The notes: generated by a model from the sequence alone, not told the origin. A stretch of DNA of 64,000 nt from Synergistaceae bacterium UBA6101 (GCA_002428495.1 DIWR01000024.1:124001-188000), one strand, 5' to 3'; counted from the stretch's first letter, positions 42,545-50,515 are shown. Numbers and translations are program-made.

Positions 42545-42757
42545 TTGAAGACTATCAAACTTAAGTTCCTTACGGATGCAGGGAAGGCTTTCAGCGTCAG
42601 TATGAATTACGCAGACCCCGCGCTTCTCGAGGAGGGCGGAGCTGCTCTGGTGCAGTCCGCAATGGACGCGCTTATTGTTCAGCAGCCTTTTGGAGTTACT
42701 TTGGCAGCAAGCGATGGCGCAGAGGTGATCGATCGTACAGTCGTAGACGTTATATAA
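42545..42757 (+). CDS. DUF2922 family protein
   Basis: 70 residues, start TTG 42545 behind GGAGGGTGG. MKTIKLKFLTDAGKAFSVSM, NYADPALLEE and a C-terminal GAEVIDRTVVDVI match DUF2922 (KTL.L.F....GK...l.v....). Function unknown; the usual neighbour of DUF1659. The perfect terminator 10 nt later separates it from the next operon. Confidence 0.85.
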   Translation: MKTIKLKFLTDAGKAFSVSMNYADPALLEEGGAALVQSAMDALIVQQPFGVTLAASDGAEVIDRTVVDVI

Positions 42758-42767
42758 GCAGCAGGGG

Positions 42768-42792
42768 GGCGCGCTGAAATGCGCGCCTTTTT
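42768..42792 (+). terminator. Intrinsic terminator after DUF1659-DUF2922
   Basis: GGCGCGC-TGAAAT-GCGCGCC followed by TTTTT: a textbook strong terminator. Confidence 0.88.
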
Positions 42793-42800
42793 CTGAACTA

Positions 42801-42818
42801 ATTGGGAATATTCCCAAT
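42801..42818. promoter_or_regulatory. Perfect 18-bp palindrome upstream of the YvrJ/sigma cluster
   Basis: ATTGGGAATATTCCCAAT is fully symmetric and sits between the terminator and the YvrJ gene, 57 nt before its start. AT-rich sequence with TATATA and TAGACT follows and could hold a -10. A dimeric repressor site is the natural reading. Confidence 0.5.
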
Positions 42819-42874
42819 AAATTTACTATATAGACTATTTACAAATAACATAAAAAGGAGGGAAAACGAAAAAA

Positions 42875-43021
42875 ATGGAAGAGCTAATGGCAAGTATTCT
42901 GCAAAATGGTTTTTCGGTCGCAGTGGCTTCTTATCTGCTGATACGAATGGATCGCAGGCTGGAGGAGCTGACGCGGGCTGTTATCCAGCTCGGAACGGTT
43001 ATTGAACGAAAGGAGGTGTAG
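42875..43021 (+). CDS. YvrJ-family small membrane protein
   Basis: 48 residues, ATG 42875 with AAGGAGGG 8-13 nt upstream. MEELMASILQNGFSVAVASY then LLIRMDRRLEELTRAVIQLG matches the YvrJ family: one membrane helix followed by a charged amphipathic helix. In Bacillus subtilis yvrJ lies beside genes for a two-part sigma factor. Here it heads a mini-operon of small proteins, a peptidase and a sigma factor. Confidence 0.8.
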   Translation: MEELMASILQNGFSVAVASYLLIRMDRRLEELTRAVIQLGTVIERKEV

Positions 43022-43026
43022 AAACG

Positions 43027-43119
43027 ATGAATAGGTCGCTTTTGTTTAAAATAAGGAGTATCCTAGTTTTTGTTCTGATGCATTTAAGGTTATTTGAACA
43101 GGAAGAGCATGAAAAATGA
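43027..43119 (+). CDS. 30-residue ORF translationally coupled to the M15 peptidase
   Basis: ATG 43027, 5 nt after the YvrJ stop, uses the GGAGGTG at the end of that gene as its ribosome site. MNRSLLFKIRSILVFVLMHL then RLFEQEEHEK: a short hydrophobic helix with a charged tail. Its TGA overlaps the next start (ATGA), so it at least serves as a coupling leader; a small holin-like role is possible but unproven. Confidence 0.45.
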   Translation: MNRSLLFKIRSILVFVLMHLRLFEQEEHEK

Positions 43120-43460
43120 GGTTGAATGATTTTCAGCTCACGGAGAACTTCAACCTGAAAGAGTTCGAGTGTCCCTGCTGTCACACTGTCCTGCTGCACC
43201 CGCTGCTTGTTTTGAAGCTGCAGAAATTAAGGGATGAATGGGGGCTGCCGTTGATCATAAACAGCGGTTACAGATGTGAAGTCCACAACAGGGATGTGGG
43301 GGGTGTTGTACGGAGCCTGCATAAAGTCGGGCAGGCGGCGGACGTGAGAGTTCCGAATTCGGAACATGAGAAATTTCGGGCTTTGGCTTTGGAGTCTGGG
43401 TTTACCAAAGCGCTATGTTACGGCTCGAAAAATTTTGTCCACATACAGATAGGAGACTAA
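43116..43460 (+). CDS. Peptidase M15-type peptidoglycan peptidase
   Basis: 114 residues. LTENFNLKEFECPCC at the start, INSGYRCEVHNRDVGGVV, SLHKVGQAADVRV (zinc ligands His and Asp) and FVHIQIGD (third ligand His) match the Peptidase_M15_3 family of small D-alanyl-D-alanine-cleaving enzymes, common as phage endolysins. No signal peptide. It overlaps the upstream 30-residue ORF by 4 nt and abuts the sigma gene, so lysis or wall remodelling under that sigma factor is suggested. Confidence 0.87.
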   Translation: MRLNDFQLTENFNLKEFECPCCHTVLLHPLLVLKLQKLRDEWGLPLIINSGYRCEVHNRDVGGVVRSLHKVGQAADVRVPNSEHEKFRALALESGFTKALCYGSKNFVHIQIGD

Positions 43461-43973
43461 ATGAAGAATTCACCAGATGCAACATTCACGAACGAAGAGC
43501 TTATCGTAAAGTACGAACCTTTGGTCAAGGCAACTGCCAGGCGTTACGCGGGCAGAGGCGCGGAATATGAAGATCTGGTCCAGGAAGGCTACCTCGCTCT
43601 GTTGATCCTCAATGAAAAATGCACAGACAAAGATTGGCTCACAGCCTTTATAGCAAGACGACTTCCCGGATATGTGAGGACAGCCGCCCAGAGACTCAGG
43701 GGACTGAGAAGAAAGACAAATTTCGCAGATTTTGATACCGCAGCCGATTGTGTTATAGATCCTTCAGAAATAGAGAGAAGGCTGCTTTTTGAAATTTTAG
43801 AGATACTTAGAAGGAAACTTAGACCCGGTGAATTCATTATGGCGCGCGATGCTATGGACGGCTGGACACAGAGCGATCTTGCAGGAAAGCACAATATTAC
43901 CCAGCAGGCTGTGTGTGCGAGGTTAAAAAAGATCCGAGCCAAGCTGGAACCGGTTTTTTTAGATAGAAGTTAG
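43461..43973 (+). CDS. Small sigma-70-family RNA polymerase sigma factor
   Basis: 170 residues, starting right after the M15 stop. Region 2 is seen as LIVKYEPLVKATARRYAGRG, AEYEDLVQEGYLALL; region 4 as KLRPGEFIMARDAMDGWTQS then DLAGKHNITQQAVCARLKKI. There is no region 1 or 3, as in group 4/5 sigma factors. Clostridial group 5 sigma factors (TcdR/UviA type) are similarly small and sit beside holin or toxin genes. Here the neighbours are tiny membrane proteins and a wall peptidase, so it may drive its own cluster. Confidence 0.82.
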   Translation: MKNSPDATFTNEELIVKYEPLVKATARRYAGRGAEYEDLVQEGYLALLILNEKCTDKDWLTAFIARRLPGYVRTAAQRLRGLRRKTNFADFDTAADCVIDPSEIERRLLFEILEILRRKLRPGEFIMARDAMDGWTQSDLAGKHNITQQAVCARLKKIRAKLEPVFLDRS

Positions 43974-43984
43974 AAATATGCCGG

Positions 43985-44625
43985 AGATACTTCCGGCGGC
44001 AAGCAGTTGGTAAGGGCGGCCGGGAAGAGCATCGGCGGCAAGCGATAGGCAAGCAATAGGCAAAACCTGGACAATGATCAAAACCTTTTAGAAAAACTCC
44101 TTCCTCTTATTCCTTCTTATTTAATGCGGTCAAACGATGATCTAACAATCCGCAAACGGTAGTTTCCAAATGCGGCTGAGCTATGGCTGAGCGTTGCTGA
44201 GCAATGGCTGAGCAGTTGTGAAAGGCGGGCGGAGACCGCACCCGCCGGGGAATCTGCTGCTTTTCAAGCCGCGGAGAATTTGCATCGCTTCGCATCGCGG
44301 TGAATTGAGTCTTAAATCATTAATTATCCTCCGTGGTATCTCGGCAAGCCTTTCCCCGTCATTCCCATTGTGCACCTGATCAGGAAGGAGCTGTTCCTCT
44401 AATGAGGGACATTTCAAACCACCATAGCAACTGAACTATTTGGAGTGTGTTTCGAGATCGGTAATCCAGGTCTGGCCTTGCTTTACACTCCTATCCGTCT
44501 TCCCCGAGTGCTTCCATCGGGGATCCAGCGTCTTGTTTTTAAGGCCTTGTCAATGCAGTAATAGTATAGAGCCAAAGCCGCTGGGCCCCCGATACAGGCA
44601 TTCGGGGGAGACGATCAAAGGCGCG
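43985..44625. repeat. Phased repeats, hairpins and a ~200-bp element
   Basis: 43990-44060: GGCAAGC units in reverse orientation. 44165-44215: GCTGAGC units at 10-11 bp steps, then AAAGGCGGGCGGAG. 44255-44310: GAATT-framed modules (TTTTCAAGCCGC, GCATCGCTTCGCATCGC). 44440-44625: a copy of the ~200-bp element (CATCGGGGATCCAGCGTCTT ... CATTCGGGGGAGACGATC). No gene. Confidence 0.7.
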
Positions 44626-44702
44626 CGGCATCTTCATGCCGCACTTCGCCATGCCCAACATCGCAATTGGGGCAGATCGTGAGTGATAACGACGCGGTTT
44701 TT

Positions 44703-44850
44703 TTAGGTTTTAACGATAGTACCCATATCGCAATTGGGGCAGAGCGGAGATGATAGCGACGCAACTTGCGATGCTTCGAACCGAGGCGTATATCAATACG
44801 TTGAGGTGAAGGAGCATCGCATGTTGCTAAGCTAGGGCTCCGCTATGCCC
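44703..44850. repeat. ~148-bp direct repeat, left copy
   Basis: Nearly identical to 46556-46703 (one clear difference in the middle). Contains AACGATAGTACCCATATCGC, AATTGGGGCAGAGCGGAGAT and GCTAAGCTAGGGCTCCGCTA. The two copies bracket the IS element and its target site. Confidence 0.8.
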
Positions 44851-44874
44851 GAAGTGCCGCAATTGGGATTTAGA

Positions 44875-46499
44875 CCCAAACTTTTCCAAAAATAGGTACT
44901 AGAGCAGTAGATTCAATATATCCTTATTGAAGGATCCTGTGAGAAGCTGACTTAATTTCATGTCAGCTATTGCAGGATCCCATTTTTTATATTATAATTA
45001 TAGTACCTTGTATGGACTATAGAGGAGGGCTACGCATGGCACTGCCAGATTGGGTACAAGCGTTTAAAGGACCTGGAAAGGAAATTAAGGAGAACAACGG
45101 GAAATATTATTTGTATGAGAGAAAAACCGTATACGATAAGGAAAAGAAACAGGCAAAGAAGATCACCGGTGCCTATTTGGGACGCATCACTCAGGACGGA
45201 TTTATCTCAAAGAAGAGTGCCATCGTTCCCGTTACTCCCATCCCTGACCTTGAGTACGGAGCGTCAAAATGTCTTCATGACCTCTCCTCAGACATAAGAG
45301 AGAGGCTTGAACTTCTGTTTCCGGCTGACTGGAGGGAGATTTATCTTCTTGCTGTTTTAAGAACGATAGAGATGAGTCCTTTTAAGCGTGCTCAGGAGAG
45401 ATATTTGCGTTCTTATCTCTCAATTCTTTATCCCGGTCTTGATTTTTCCGGGAAATCCCTAAGCCTGTTTTTAAAGAGGCTTGGAGACAGAAGGCCTGCG
45501 ATGGTCGAATTTATGAAGGCTTTTGTCTCAGGTACGGAGCATATTATTTTTGACGGCACGCGCATAACTACCTGTTCCGAAAATATGTATAACAGCAAGA
45601 TGGGATACAACAACAACGGCAGCTATGATCCTCAGATAAATCTAATGTACGCTTTTTCAAGCAAGCCTGAGACCTCCCCTGTTTATTACAGGACGTTTTC
45701 GGGAAATATCTGCGATGTGAAGTCTTTCAGGGATGCAGTAAGGGAGTCCGGAATAGAAGACATGGTCGTTATCGCGGACAAGGGGTTTGGTTCCGAGGCC
45801 AACTTCGGGTTTCTTGAGGAGCAGGGATTACGTTATCTGGTGCCTTTAAGAAGAAACAGCAGATATTTTGACAGGGAGAGTATAGTTTGCAAAAAGTATA
45901 CGAATACATTCCTCTTTAATGAACGCCCTATATGGTATTTCGAAAGAGGTACGGAAAAAGAGGGCATTAAAGTTATAACGTATCTGGACAAAGATCTTGA
46001 ACTTCGGGAACAGCGGGACTATATGAAGAGGATCGAATGTGATATTGAGGGATATACGGAAGCGGGACTGTTTGAACGTGCAGAGAAGATGGGGATCCTG
46101 CTTATTCGCACAAATATGGATCTGGATGGTAAGGAAGCGTATGAACTGTATAAGAAGCGGGCCCTTATAGAGGATTCATTCGATCTCCTTAAGAATACAC
46201 TGGAAGCGGATCGCAGTTATATGCAGAAAGATGTCTCTTTTGAGGGTTGGGCTTTTTTGAACCATCTTTCGCTGATGATGACATATAGGCTTTACGTTAG
46301 GATGAAGGAAGCGGATATGCTCAGTGGATATTCTGTAAAGGATTGTCTTTTCTTCTTGTCCGGGATACGAAAGCAGCAACAGGGGAAAAACTGGGAAACT
46401 ACTTTGAAAACCAAGAAAACTGAGAAGATACTGAGCCTGCTCAGATGTGATATATAAACAGGCTCAGATATATAGTACCTATTTATGGAAAAGTTTGGG
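44875..46499 (+). mobile_element. Complete IS element, 1625 bp, with 27-bp inverted repeats
   Basis: Left end 44875-44901 starts CCCAAACTTTTCCA and ends AAATAGGTACTA; the right end 46473-46499 is its inverted match with one difference (26 of 27). A 6-bp target duplication TTTAGA lies at 44869-44874 and 46500-46505. It encodes one DDE transposase. The target is the GATTTAGAGCGAGTGATAAC module found intact at 18.5 kb, so the insertion was into a repeat. Intact ends and a full-length gene suggest it is recent and possibly active. Confidence 0.9.
45036..46457 (+). CDS. DDE transposase, IS1634/IS4-like
   Basis: 473 residues from ATG 45036 after GAGGAGGGCTACGC. The DDE catalytic pieces are HIIFDGTRITTCSE (first Asp), DMVVIADKGFGSEANFGFLE (second Asp) and KRALIEDSFDLLKNTLEADR (Glu, YREKK-like region). 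The overall layout and 27-bp inverted repeats with a 6-bp duplication fit the IS1634 group. It cuts and inserts its own IS. Confidence 0.88.
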   Translation: MALPDWVQAFKGPGKEIKENNGKYYLYERKTVYDKEKKQAKKITGAYLGRITQDGFISKKSAIVPVTPIPDLEYGASKCLHDLSSDIRERLELLFPADWREIYLLAVLRTIEMSPFKRAQERYLRSYLSILYPGLDFSGKSLSLFLKRLGDRRPAMVEFMKAFVSGTEHIIFDGTRITTCSENMYNSKMGYNNNGSYDPQINLMYAFSSKPETSPVYYRTFSGNICDVKSFRDAVRESGIEDMVVIADKGFGSEANFGFLEEQGLRYLVPLRRNSRYFDRESIVCKKYTNTFLFNERPIWYFERGTEKEGIKVITYLDKDLELREQRDYMKRIECDIEGYTEAGLFERAEKMGILLIRTNMDLDGKEAYELYKKRALIEDSFDLLKNTLEADRSYMQKDVSFEGWAFLNHLSLMMTYRLYVRMKEADMLSGYSVKDCLFFLSGIRKQQQGKNWETTLKTKKTEKILSLLRCDI

Positions 46500-46555
46500 T
46501 TTAGAGCGAGTGATAACGACGGGTCGCGAACATTGCTAAGTCAGCGCCGCTCTTT

Positions 46556-46703
46556 TAAGGTTTTAACGATAGTACCCATATCGCAATTGGGGCAGAGCGG
46601 AGATGATAGCGACGCAACTTGCGATGCTTCGAACCGAGGCGTATATGAATACGTTGAGGTGAAGGAGCATCGCATGTTGCTAAGCTAGGGCTCCGCTATG
46701 CCC
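46556..46703. repeat. ~148-bp direct repeat, right copy, running into the trpB 3' end
   Basis: Partner of 44703-44850. Its last bases (GGGCTCCGCTATGCCC) overlap the trpB stop codon (46696-46698): the final trpB codons for Ala and the stop lie inside the repeat. The element junction is therefore exactly where trpA would be expected to begin. Confidence 0.75.
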
Positions 46704-47904
46704 CAATTGCCCCTATTGAAGAGATCGTCTCCATATCCTTATCCCCCCGCCCCGAAAGGTTGACGAGGACTTTCTTATCTTTTTCCATTTCGGCTGCGAC
46801 CTTTATCGCTCCGGCAAGTGCGTGGGAGCTTTCAAGCGCGGGTATGATCCCTTCTGTCCTGCAAAGAAGCCTGAATGCATGAAGAGCTTCTTTGTCGCTT
46901 GCGCATATGTACTCTGCGCGCCCGCTCTCCTTGAGGGCGGCGTGCGCCGGTCCGACTGAGGGGTAATCAAGTCCGGCTGCTATTGAATAGACCTCGGCGG
47001 CCTCGCCTTTATCATCGGTAAGAACGTAGCTTTTGAATCCATGAAGGACTCCGGGGGAACCCTTTGTGAGACTGGCGGCGTGATCTCCGTATGTCAGTCC
47101 TCTTCCTGATGGTTCGACACCGATAAGTCGGACATCCTTGTCTTCGATGAAGGCTGTGAAGGCTCCTATCGCGTTGCTTCCGCCGCCTACACATGCGATG
47201 ACGGCGTCCGGCAGGGAGCCGGTCCGTTCAAGCATCTGGGCTCTTGCTTCCTCGCCTATTATTTTCTGGAAATTCTGCACCATAGTCGGATATGGGTGCG
47301 GCCCGACAGCGGATCCTATAAGGTAAAAGATGGAGGTGTCATTGCAGAATGCCGCAAGTGCCGCATCTACAGCTTCCTTGAGCGTTCCCTGTCCGTCAGA
47401 GACAGGTACGACTTTAGCGCCAAGCGCTTTCATCCTGAGCACGTTCGGAGCCTGGCGCTGTATATCGACTTCTCCCATGTAGACATCGCATTCCATGCCC
47501 ATCAGGGCTGCTACCGTCGCACTGGCAACGCCGTGCATGCCTGCCCCGGTCTCAGCAATGATCTTTTTCTTGCCCATCCTTTTGGCAAGAAGTGCCTGTC
47601 CGATGCAGTTATTTATTTTGTGGGCCCCTGTGTGGTTGAGGTCTTCCCTCTTGAGGAAGATCCTGGCTCCCCCTACTGTCCCGGTGAGGTTTTTACACTC
47701 GGTGAGTGCAGAGGGACGTCCCACGTAGTCCTTTAGAAGGGAGAGGTATTCTTCCCTGAATGATTCGTCTGCCGCGCATTTCTCATACTCTTCCGCGATC
47801 TCCGTAAGGATCGGCTCAAGTGCTTTTGGAACGTATGTGCCTCCGAATCCGCCGTATATGCCTTTAACCGGAAAACCTGCCTGATTTTGTGATCTCTCTG
47901 TCAT
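46696..47904 (-). CDS. trpB: Tryptophan synthase beta subunit
   Basis: 402 residues from ATG 47904 (GAGGAGG 8 nt upstream). It makes L-tryptophan from indole and serine. PLP lysine Lys96 in KREDLNHTGAHKINN, GAGMHGVASATVAALMGM, the phosphate loop CVGGGSNAIGAF, and LSGRGDKDMETI at the C-terminus identify the TrpB1 type, which normally works with TrpA. No trpA follows: the 3' end merges with a repeat, and the only trpA trace is the decayed copy at 13.1 kb. A full trp attenuator precedes it (leader peptide and terminator at 47985-48114). Confidence 0.95.
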   Translation of the reverse strand: MTERSQNQAGFPVKGIYGGFGGTYVPKALEPILTEIAEEYEKCAADESFREEYLSLLKDYVGRPSALTECKNLTGTVGGARIFLKREDLNHTGAHKINNCIGQALLAKRMGKKKIIAETGAGMHGVASATVAALMGMECDVYMGEVDIQRQAPNVLRMKALGAKVVPVSDGQGTLKEAVDAALAAFCNDTSIFYLIGSAVGPHPYPTMVQNFQKIIGEEARAQMLERTGSLPDAVIACVGGGSNAIGAFTAFIEDKDVRLIGVEPSGRGLTYGDHAASLTKGSPGVLHGFKSYVLTDDKGEAAEVYSIAAGLDYPSVGPAHAALKESGRAEYICASDKEALHAFRLLCRTEGIIPALESSHALAGAIKVAAEMEKDKKVLVNLSGRGDKDMETISSIGAIGA

Positions 47905-47984
47905 GATGATATCCTCCTCTTGGCTCTTGTAAACTCTCTGGTCTGTTCTCATCTTTTCTGCGCATGCTGCTGTGGTGCATTTAT

Positions 47985-48024
47985 AAAAAAAGAGGGACTG
48001 AAAGAATTTTTCCCTTTCAGTCCC
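47985..48024 (-). terminator. trp attenuator terminator
   Basis: On the minus strand GGGACTGAAAG...CTTTCAGTCCC (11-bp perfect stem, 47994-48024) is followed by a run of seven U (47985-47991). It lies between the Trp-rich leader peptide and trpB, about 80 nt before the trpB start: the terminator of a ribosome-controlled attenuator. A competing hairpin GTATC...GATAC lies just upstream. Confidence 0.85.
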
Positions 48025-48057
48025 CCTGTATCGGCACAACAAGATACGGGCGGGACG

Positions 48058-48114
48058 CTAGACGCACCACCAGCTGTTGAAATTCTTATTCGTGAGGTCG
48101 GTAAATGATCTCAT
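48058..48114 (-). CDS. trpL: trp leader peptide
   Basis: ATG 48114 (GGGGGA site about 7 nt upstream) to TAG 48058. The 18-residue product is MRSFTDLTNKNFNSWWCV, with tandem Trp codons near its end. Ribosome stalling at these codons when charged tRNA-Trp is scarce would prevent the terminator at 47994-48024 and allow trpB transcription, as in enterobacterial trp operons. A promoter lies 30 nt upstream. Confidence 0.85.
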   Translation of the reverse strand: MRSFTDLTNKNFNSWWCV

Positions 48115-48149
48115 GCAGCTTCCCCCGAACTTCCGATATATTGCGCGAA

Positions 48150-48178
48150 ATAGTACCACTCTGATCAATAAATTGCAA
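48150..48178 (-). promoter_or_regulatory. trp leader promoter
   Basis: On the minus strand TTGCAA (48173-48178), 17 nt, TACTAT (48150-48155). Transcription from near 48143 would give a 5' region of about 240 nt containing trpL and the attenuator. Confidence 0.6.
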
Positions 48179-48365
48179 CCCCATTGAAAGATCATGTTTA
48201 AAAATACCCAAACACAAGTGGCAGACATGTTTCCTGGATGCTCCGTCGCAGGATAATTATTTTTGACATGCAGAAATTTTTAATAAGGGCTTTTTTGATA
48301 TAAAATACTACAGCAGTGTCTGAAAATCGCCGCAAAATCTTATTTTTACCGAGGGGTCGCTTTTT

Positions 48366-49484
48366 TTGAGTTCTGTAAAAATTTTGTTTTTTATCCTTAC
48401 TCTGGGGTATATCCTGGGAAGCATAAAATTCTTCAACATTAAGCTGGGCACGTCGGGAGTTCTCCTTGTTGCCCTGATCTTCGGGCATTTTGGACAGGAA
48501 ATATCCGGCGCTGTCCGCGACATCGGCCTGGTATGTTTTGTCGCGTCTGTGGGATTGATAGCAGGTCCCGTATTTTTCTGCAATTTCAAAAGCAGGGCCG
48601 TTGCCTACATGGTAATAGGATTCGTGACGATCCTTTCGGGGGCAGCTTTGTGCGTGGCTTCAATAAAGATATTGGGGATCCCGGTCCCTCTCGCTGTAGG
48701 AATAATGAACGGCGCACTGACAAGCACCCCGGGACTGGCTGCCGCGATCGAAGCGACAGGTGATCCGAGCGCCTCCATAGGATATGGCATTGCTTATCCT
48801 TTTGGTGTCCTCGGTGTGGTCCTCTTTGTACAGATAGTGCCAAAGATGCTCAAAATTGATTTCAGCACTAACAAGCCTGTGCTTGACTGCGGACAGGAGC
48901 TGCAGCCCGAGTGTCCGGCATATAAAGGCACATTCAGGATCGACCCTTTCGGGTTTTTCCCTCTTGTACTGACAATAGCGACAGGACTTATCGCCGCAAA
49001 GATAGTGATACCGCTTCCGGGAGGAGCCAGGTTCAGCCTGGGTGCCTCCGGCGGACCGCTCCTTACGGGACTTCTGATAGGATATTTCGGTCACATAGGC
49101 CCGATATCGCTTGAGGTAAGGAAATCTACCCTTGAGACGATGAGAGAGTTCGGGCTTGCGCTCTTCCTTGCAGGAGCAGGGGCTGCAGCCGGAAAGGGCT
49201 TTGTGGCGACCCTCACGGAACATGGTCCGGTGCTCTTCTTCGCGGGGGTCGGAATGACCCTTCTGCCTATGATGGCGGGGTATTTTATCGCAGTGAAGAT
49301 GTTCAGCCTTGACATATTCAACACGCTCGGGTCGATATGCGGAGGAATGACGAGCACCCCGGCGCTTGGAGTGCTTATTTCAGAGACGCGTACCGACTAT
49401 GTCTCCCTGCCCTACGCCGCCACATATCCCGTAGCGCTCATACTAGTAGTTCTGGCCTCCCAGTTCATCGCCATTCTCTGCTGA
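48366..49484 (+). CDS. AspT/YidE-type membrane exchanger (Asp-Al_Ex domains)
   Basis: 372 residues, start TTG 48366 with GAGGGG about 9 nt upstream. Two homologous membrane halves: VALIFGHFGQEISGAVRDIG with GLIAGPVFF, and GLLIGYFGHIGPIS with GLALFLAGAGAAAG. The repeated signature GALTSTPGL / GGMTSTPAL occurs in each half. These are the Asp-Al_Ex duplication domains of aspartate:alanine exchangers and YidE/YbjL. Those proteins carry RCK (TrkA-C) domains between the halves; here the linker is only ~40 residues and lacks them. Possibly an amino-acid exporter or antiporter. Confidence 0.82.
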   Translation: MSSVKILFFILTLGYILGSIKFFNIKLGTSGVLLVALIFGHFGQEISGAVRDIGLVCFVASVGLIAGPVFFCNFKSRAVAYMVIGFVTILSGAALCVASIKILGIPVPLAVGIMNGALTSTPGLAAAIEATGDPSASIGYGIAYPFGVLGVVLFVQIVPKMLKIDFSTNKPVLDCGQELQPECPAYKGTFRIDPFGFFPLVLTIATGLIAAKIVIPLPGGARFSLGASGGPLLTGLLIGYFGHIGPISLEVRKSTLETMREFGLALFLAGAGAAAGKGFVATLTEHGPVLFFAGVGMTLLPMMAGYFIAVKMFSLDIFNTLGSICGGMTSTPALGVLISETRTDYVSLPYAATYPVALILVVLASQFIAILC

Positions 49485-49526
49485 GGGTCAGCGCAGAGTA
49501 TAAGAGAATGAAGACTATCTTACAGA

Positions 49527-49566
49527 CAAAAGAGATCTTCCTGCAATATCCGAAAGATCTCTTTTG
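49527..49566. terminator. Bidirectional terminator between convergent genes
   Basis: CAAAAGAGATCTT and AAGATCTCTTTTG are perfect 13-bp inverted arms with a 14-nt loop, with A-run and T-run at the ends, between the exchanger and pilin genes. Confidence 0.8.
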
Positions 49567-49585
49567 TATTATGTTATTTCAGGAT

Positions 49586-50425
49586 CTAGCTGCTCAGCTT
49601 GTACCATGCCCATGCTGATCCGCTAAGGTCCGGCGTATTGCTCCACCATTCTCCTTTGGTTACCTCATAATACCCTGTGTATCCCTCGACCCTGCAGACA
49701 TAGTAATCGCCGTTATAGTAGAGGATGTCACCCCTGTAGAATCTATACCCGGTCTCGACCTCGTCCCAGCTTTTTGATACTCCAGTGAACTGAACAAGGC
49801 CGCCAGCAGATTGTGTCGTCCACCATTTGTCTGGGCTCATTTCCGGACTGCTGTCATCGCTGTAGTAAATATTTGACAGTGTTGTTGTTGCCACATAATA
49901 GTTGCCTTCGGATAAAAATTTCTGGCCTTCATTGAAAGATAAATTATGGTTATCAACAATGGCTTCTTCCCAGTCGTCTATTGCCTGGTATCCGTCACCG
50001 CCGAAAGTATCTGTTCCGGGGATGATGTTTCCTGGCGGGTCTGGTTCGTCCCCGCCGCCGGGATCATCTCCTCCGCCTGTTCCCCCGCCGCCGTGAACGG
50101 AACATACAACTGCCTCCCTGCCGTTCAATGTTCCTGCGGAGTAGATGCCGTCTGATGGGCACTTTACTTCCTTGTTGCTTATGTTGTCCTTGTAATTATC
50201 GTCTATGAAGTTTTGAAGGGTGTAACTCTCCTTGCTGACGCCGTTTGAAAATCTGTATGCGTCAAGTGCCAGCATGATAGTGGCCCTGTTCCCGCTGCAT
50301 GCCTTTTCTTTGACCATATCGTCAGAGGGGCCGACAACCAGATATAAAATTCCAGCCAGGATCCCTATTATTATGACTACGATCAGCAACTCGACCAGTG
50401 AAAATCCTTTGTCTGTTTTTCTCAT
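49586..50425 (-). CDS. Type IV pilin-like protein with C-terminal carbohydrate-binding-like domain
   Basis: 279 residues from ATG 50425 (GGGGGAACAGC site). MRKTDKG^FSLVELLIVVII is a class III/type IV prepilin signal cut before Phe, followed by GILAGILYLVV. The N-terminal head has two Cys (EKACSG, EVKCPS) and a third (VVCSV). A Gly/Asp/Pro-rich linker (GGGGTGGGDDPGGGDEPDPP) leads to repeats with EGQKFLSEGNYYVATTTLSN and RGDILYYNGDYYVCRVEGYT, like chitin/carbohydrate-binding modules (W...Y..GD.V.Y.G..Y). It may be a minor pilin or pseudopilin that binds substrate surfaces. Confidence 0.8.
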   Translation of the reverse strand: MRKTDKGFSLVELLIVVIIIGILAGILYLVVGPSDDMVKEKACSGNRATIMLALDAYRFSNGVSKESYTLQNFIDDNYKDNISNKEVKCPSDGIYSAGTLNGREAVVCSVHGGGGTGGGDDPGGGDEPDPPGNIIPGTDTFGGDGYQAIDDWEEAIVDNHNLSFNEGQKFLSEGNYYVATTTLSNIYYSDDSSPEMSPDKWWTTQSAGGLVQFTGVSKSWDEVETGYRFYRGDILYYNGDYYVCRVEGYTGYYEVTKGEWWSNTPDLSGSAWAWYKLSS

Positions 50426-50515
50426 GCTGTTCCCCCTGCCGAATATGATCACTCTATTATAGTATCTCTTCAGCATAATGTGCGGCAATAAAGTGCCGGG
50501 TCTTTAAGTTCTGGG

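Noticed and set aside
48025..48180. T-box riboswitch in the trpB leader
   Set aside because: No T-box antiterminator motif (GGGTGG region) is visible. A short peptide with tandem Trp codons and its own ribosome site explains the terminator better.
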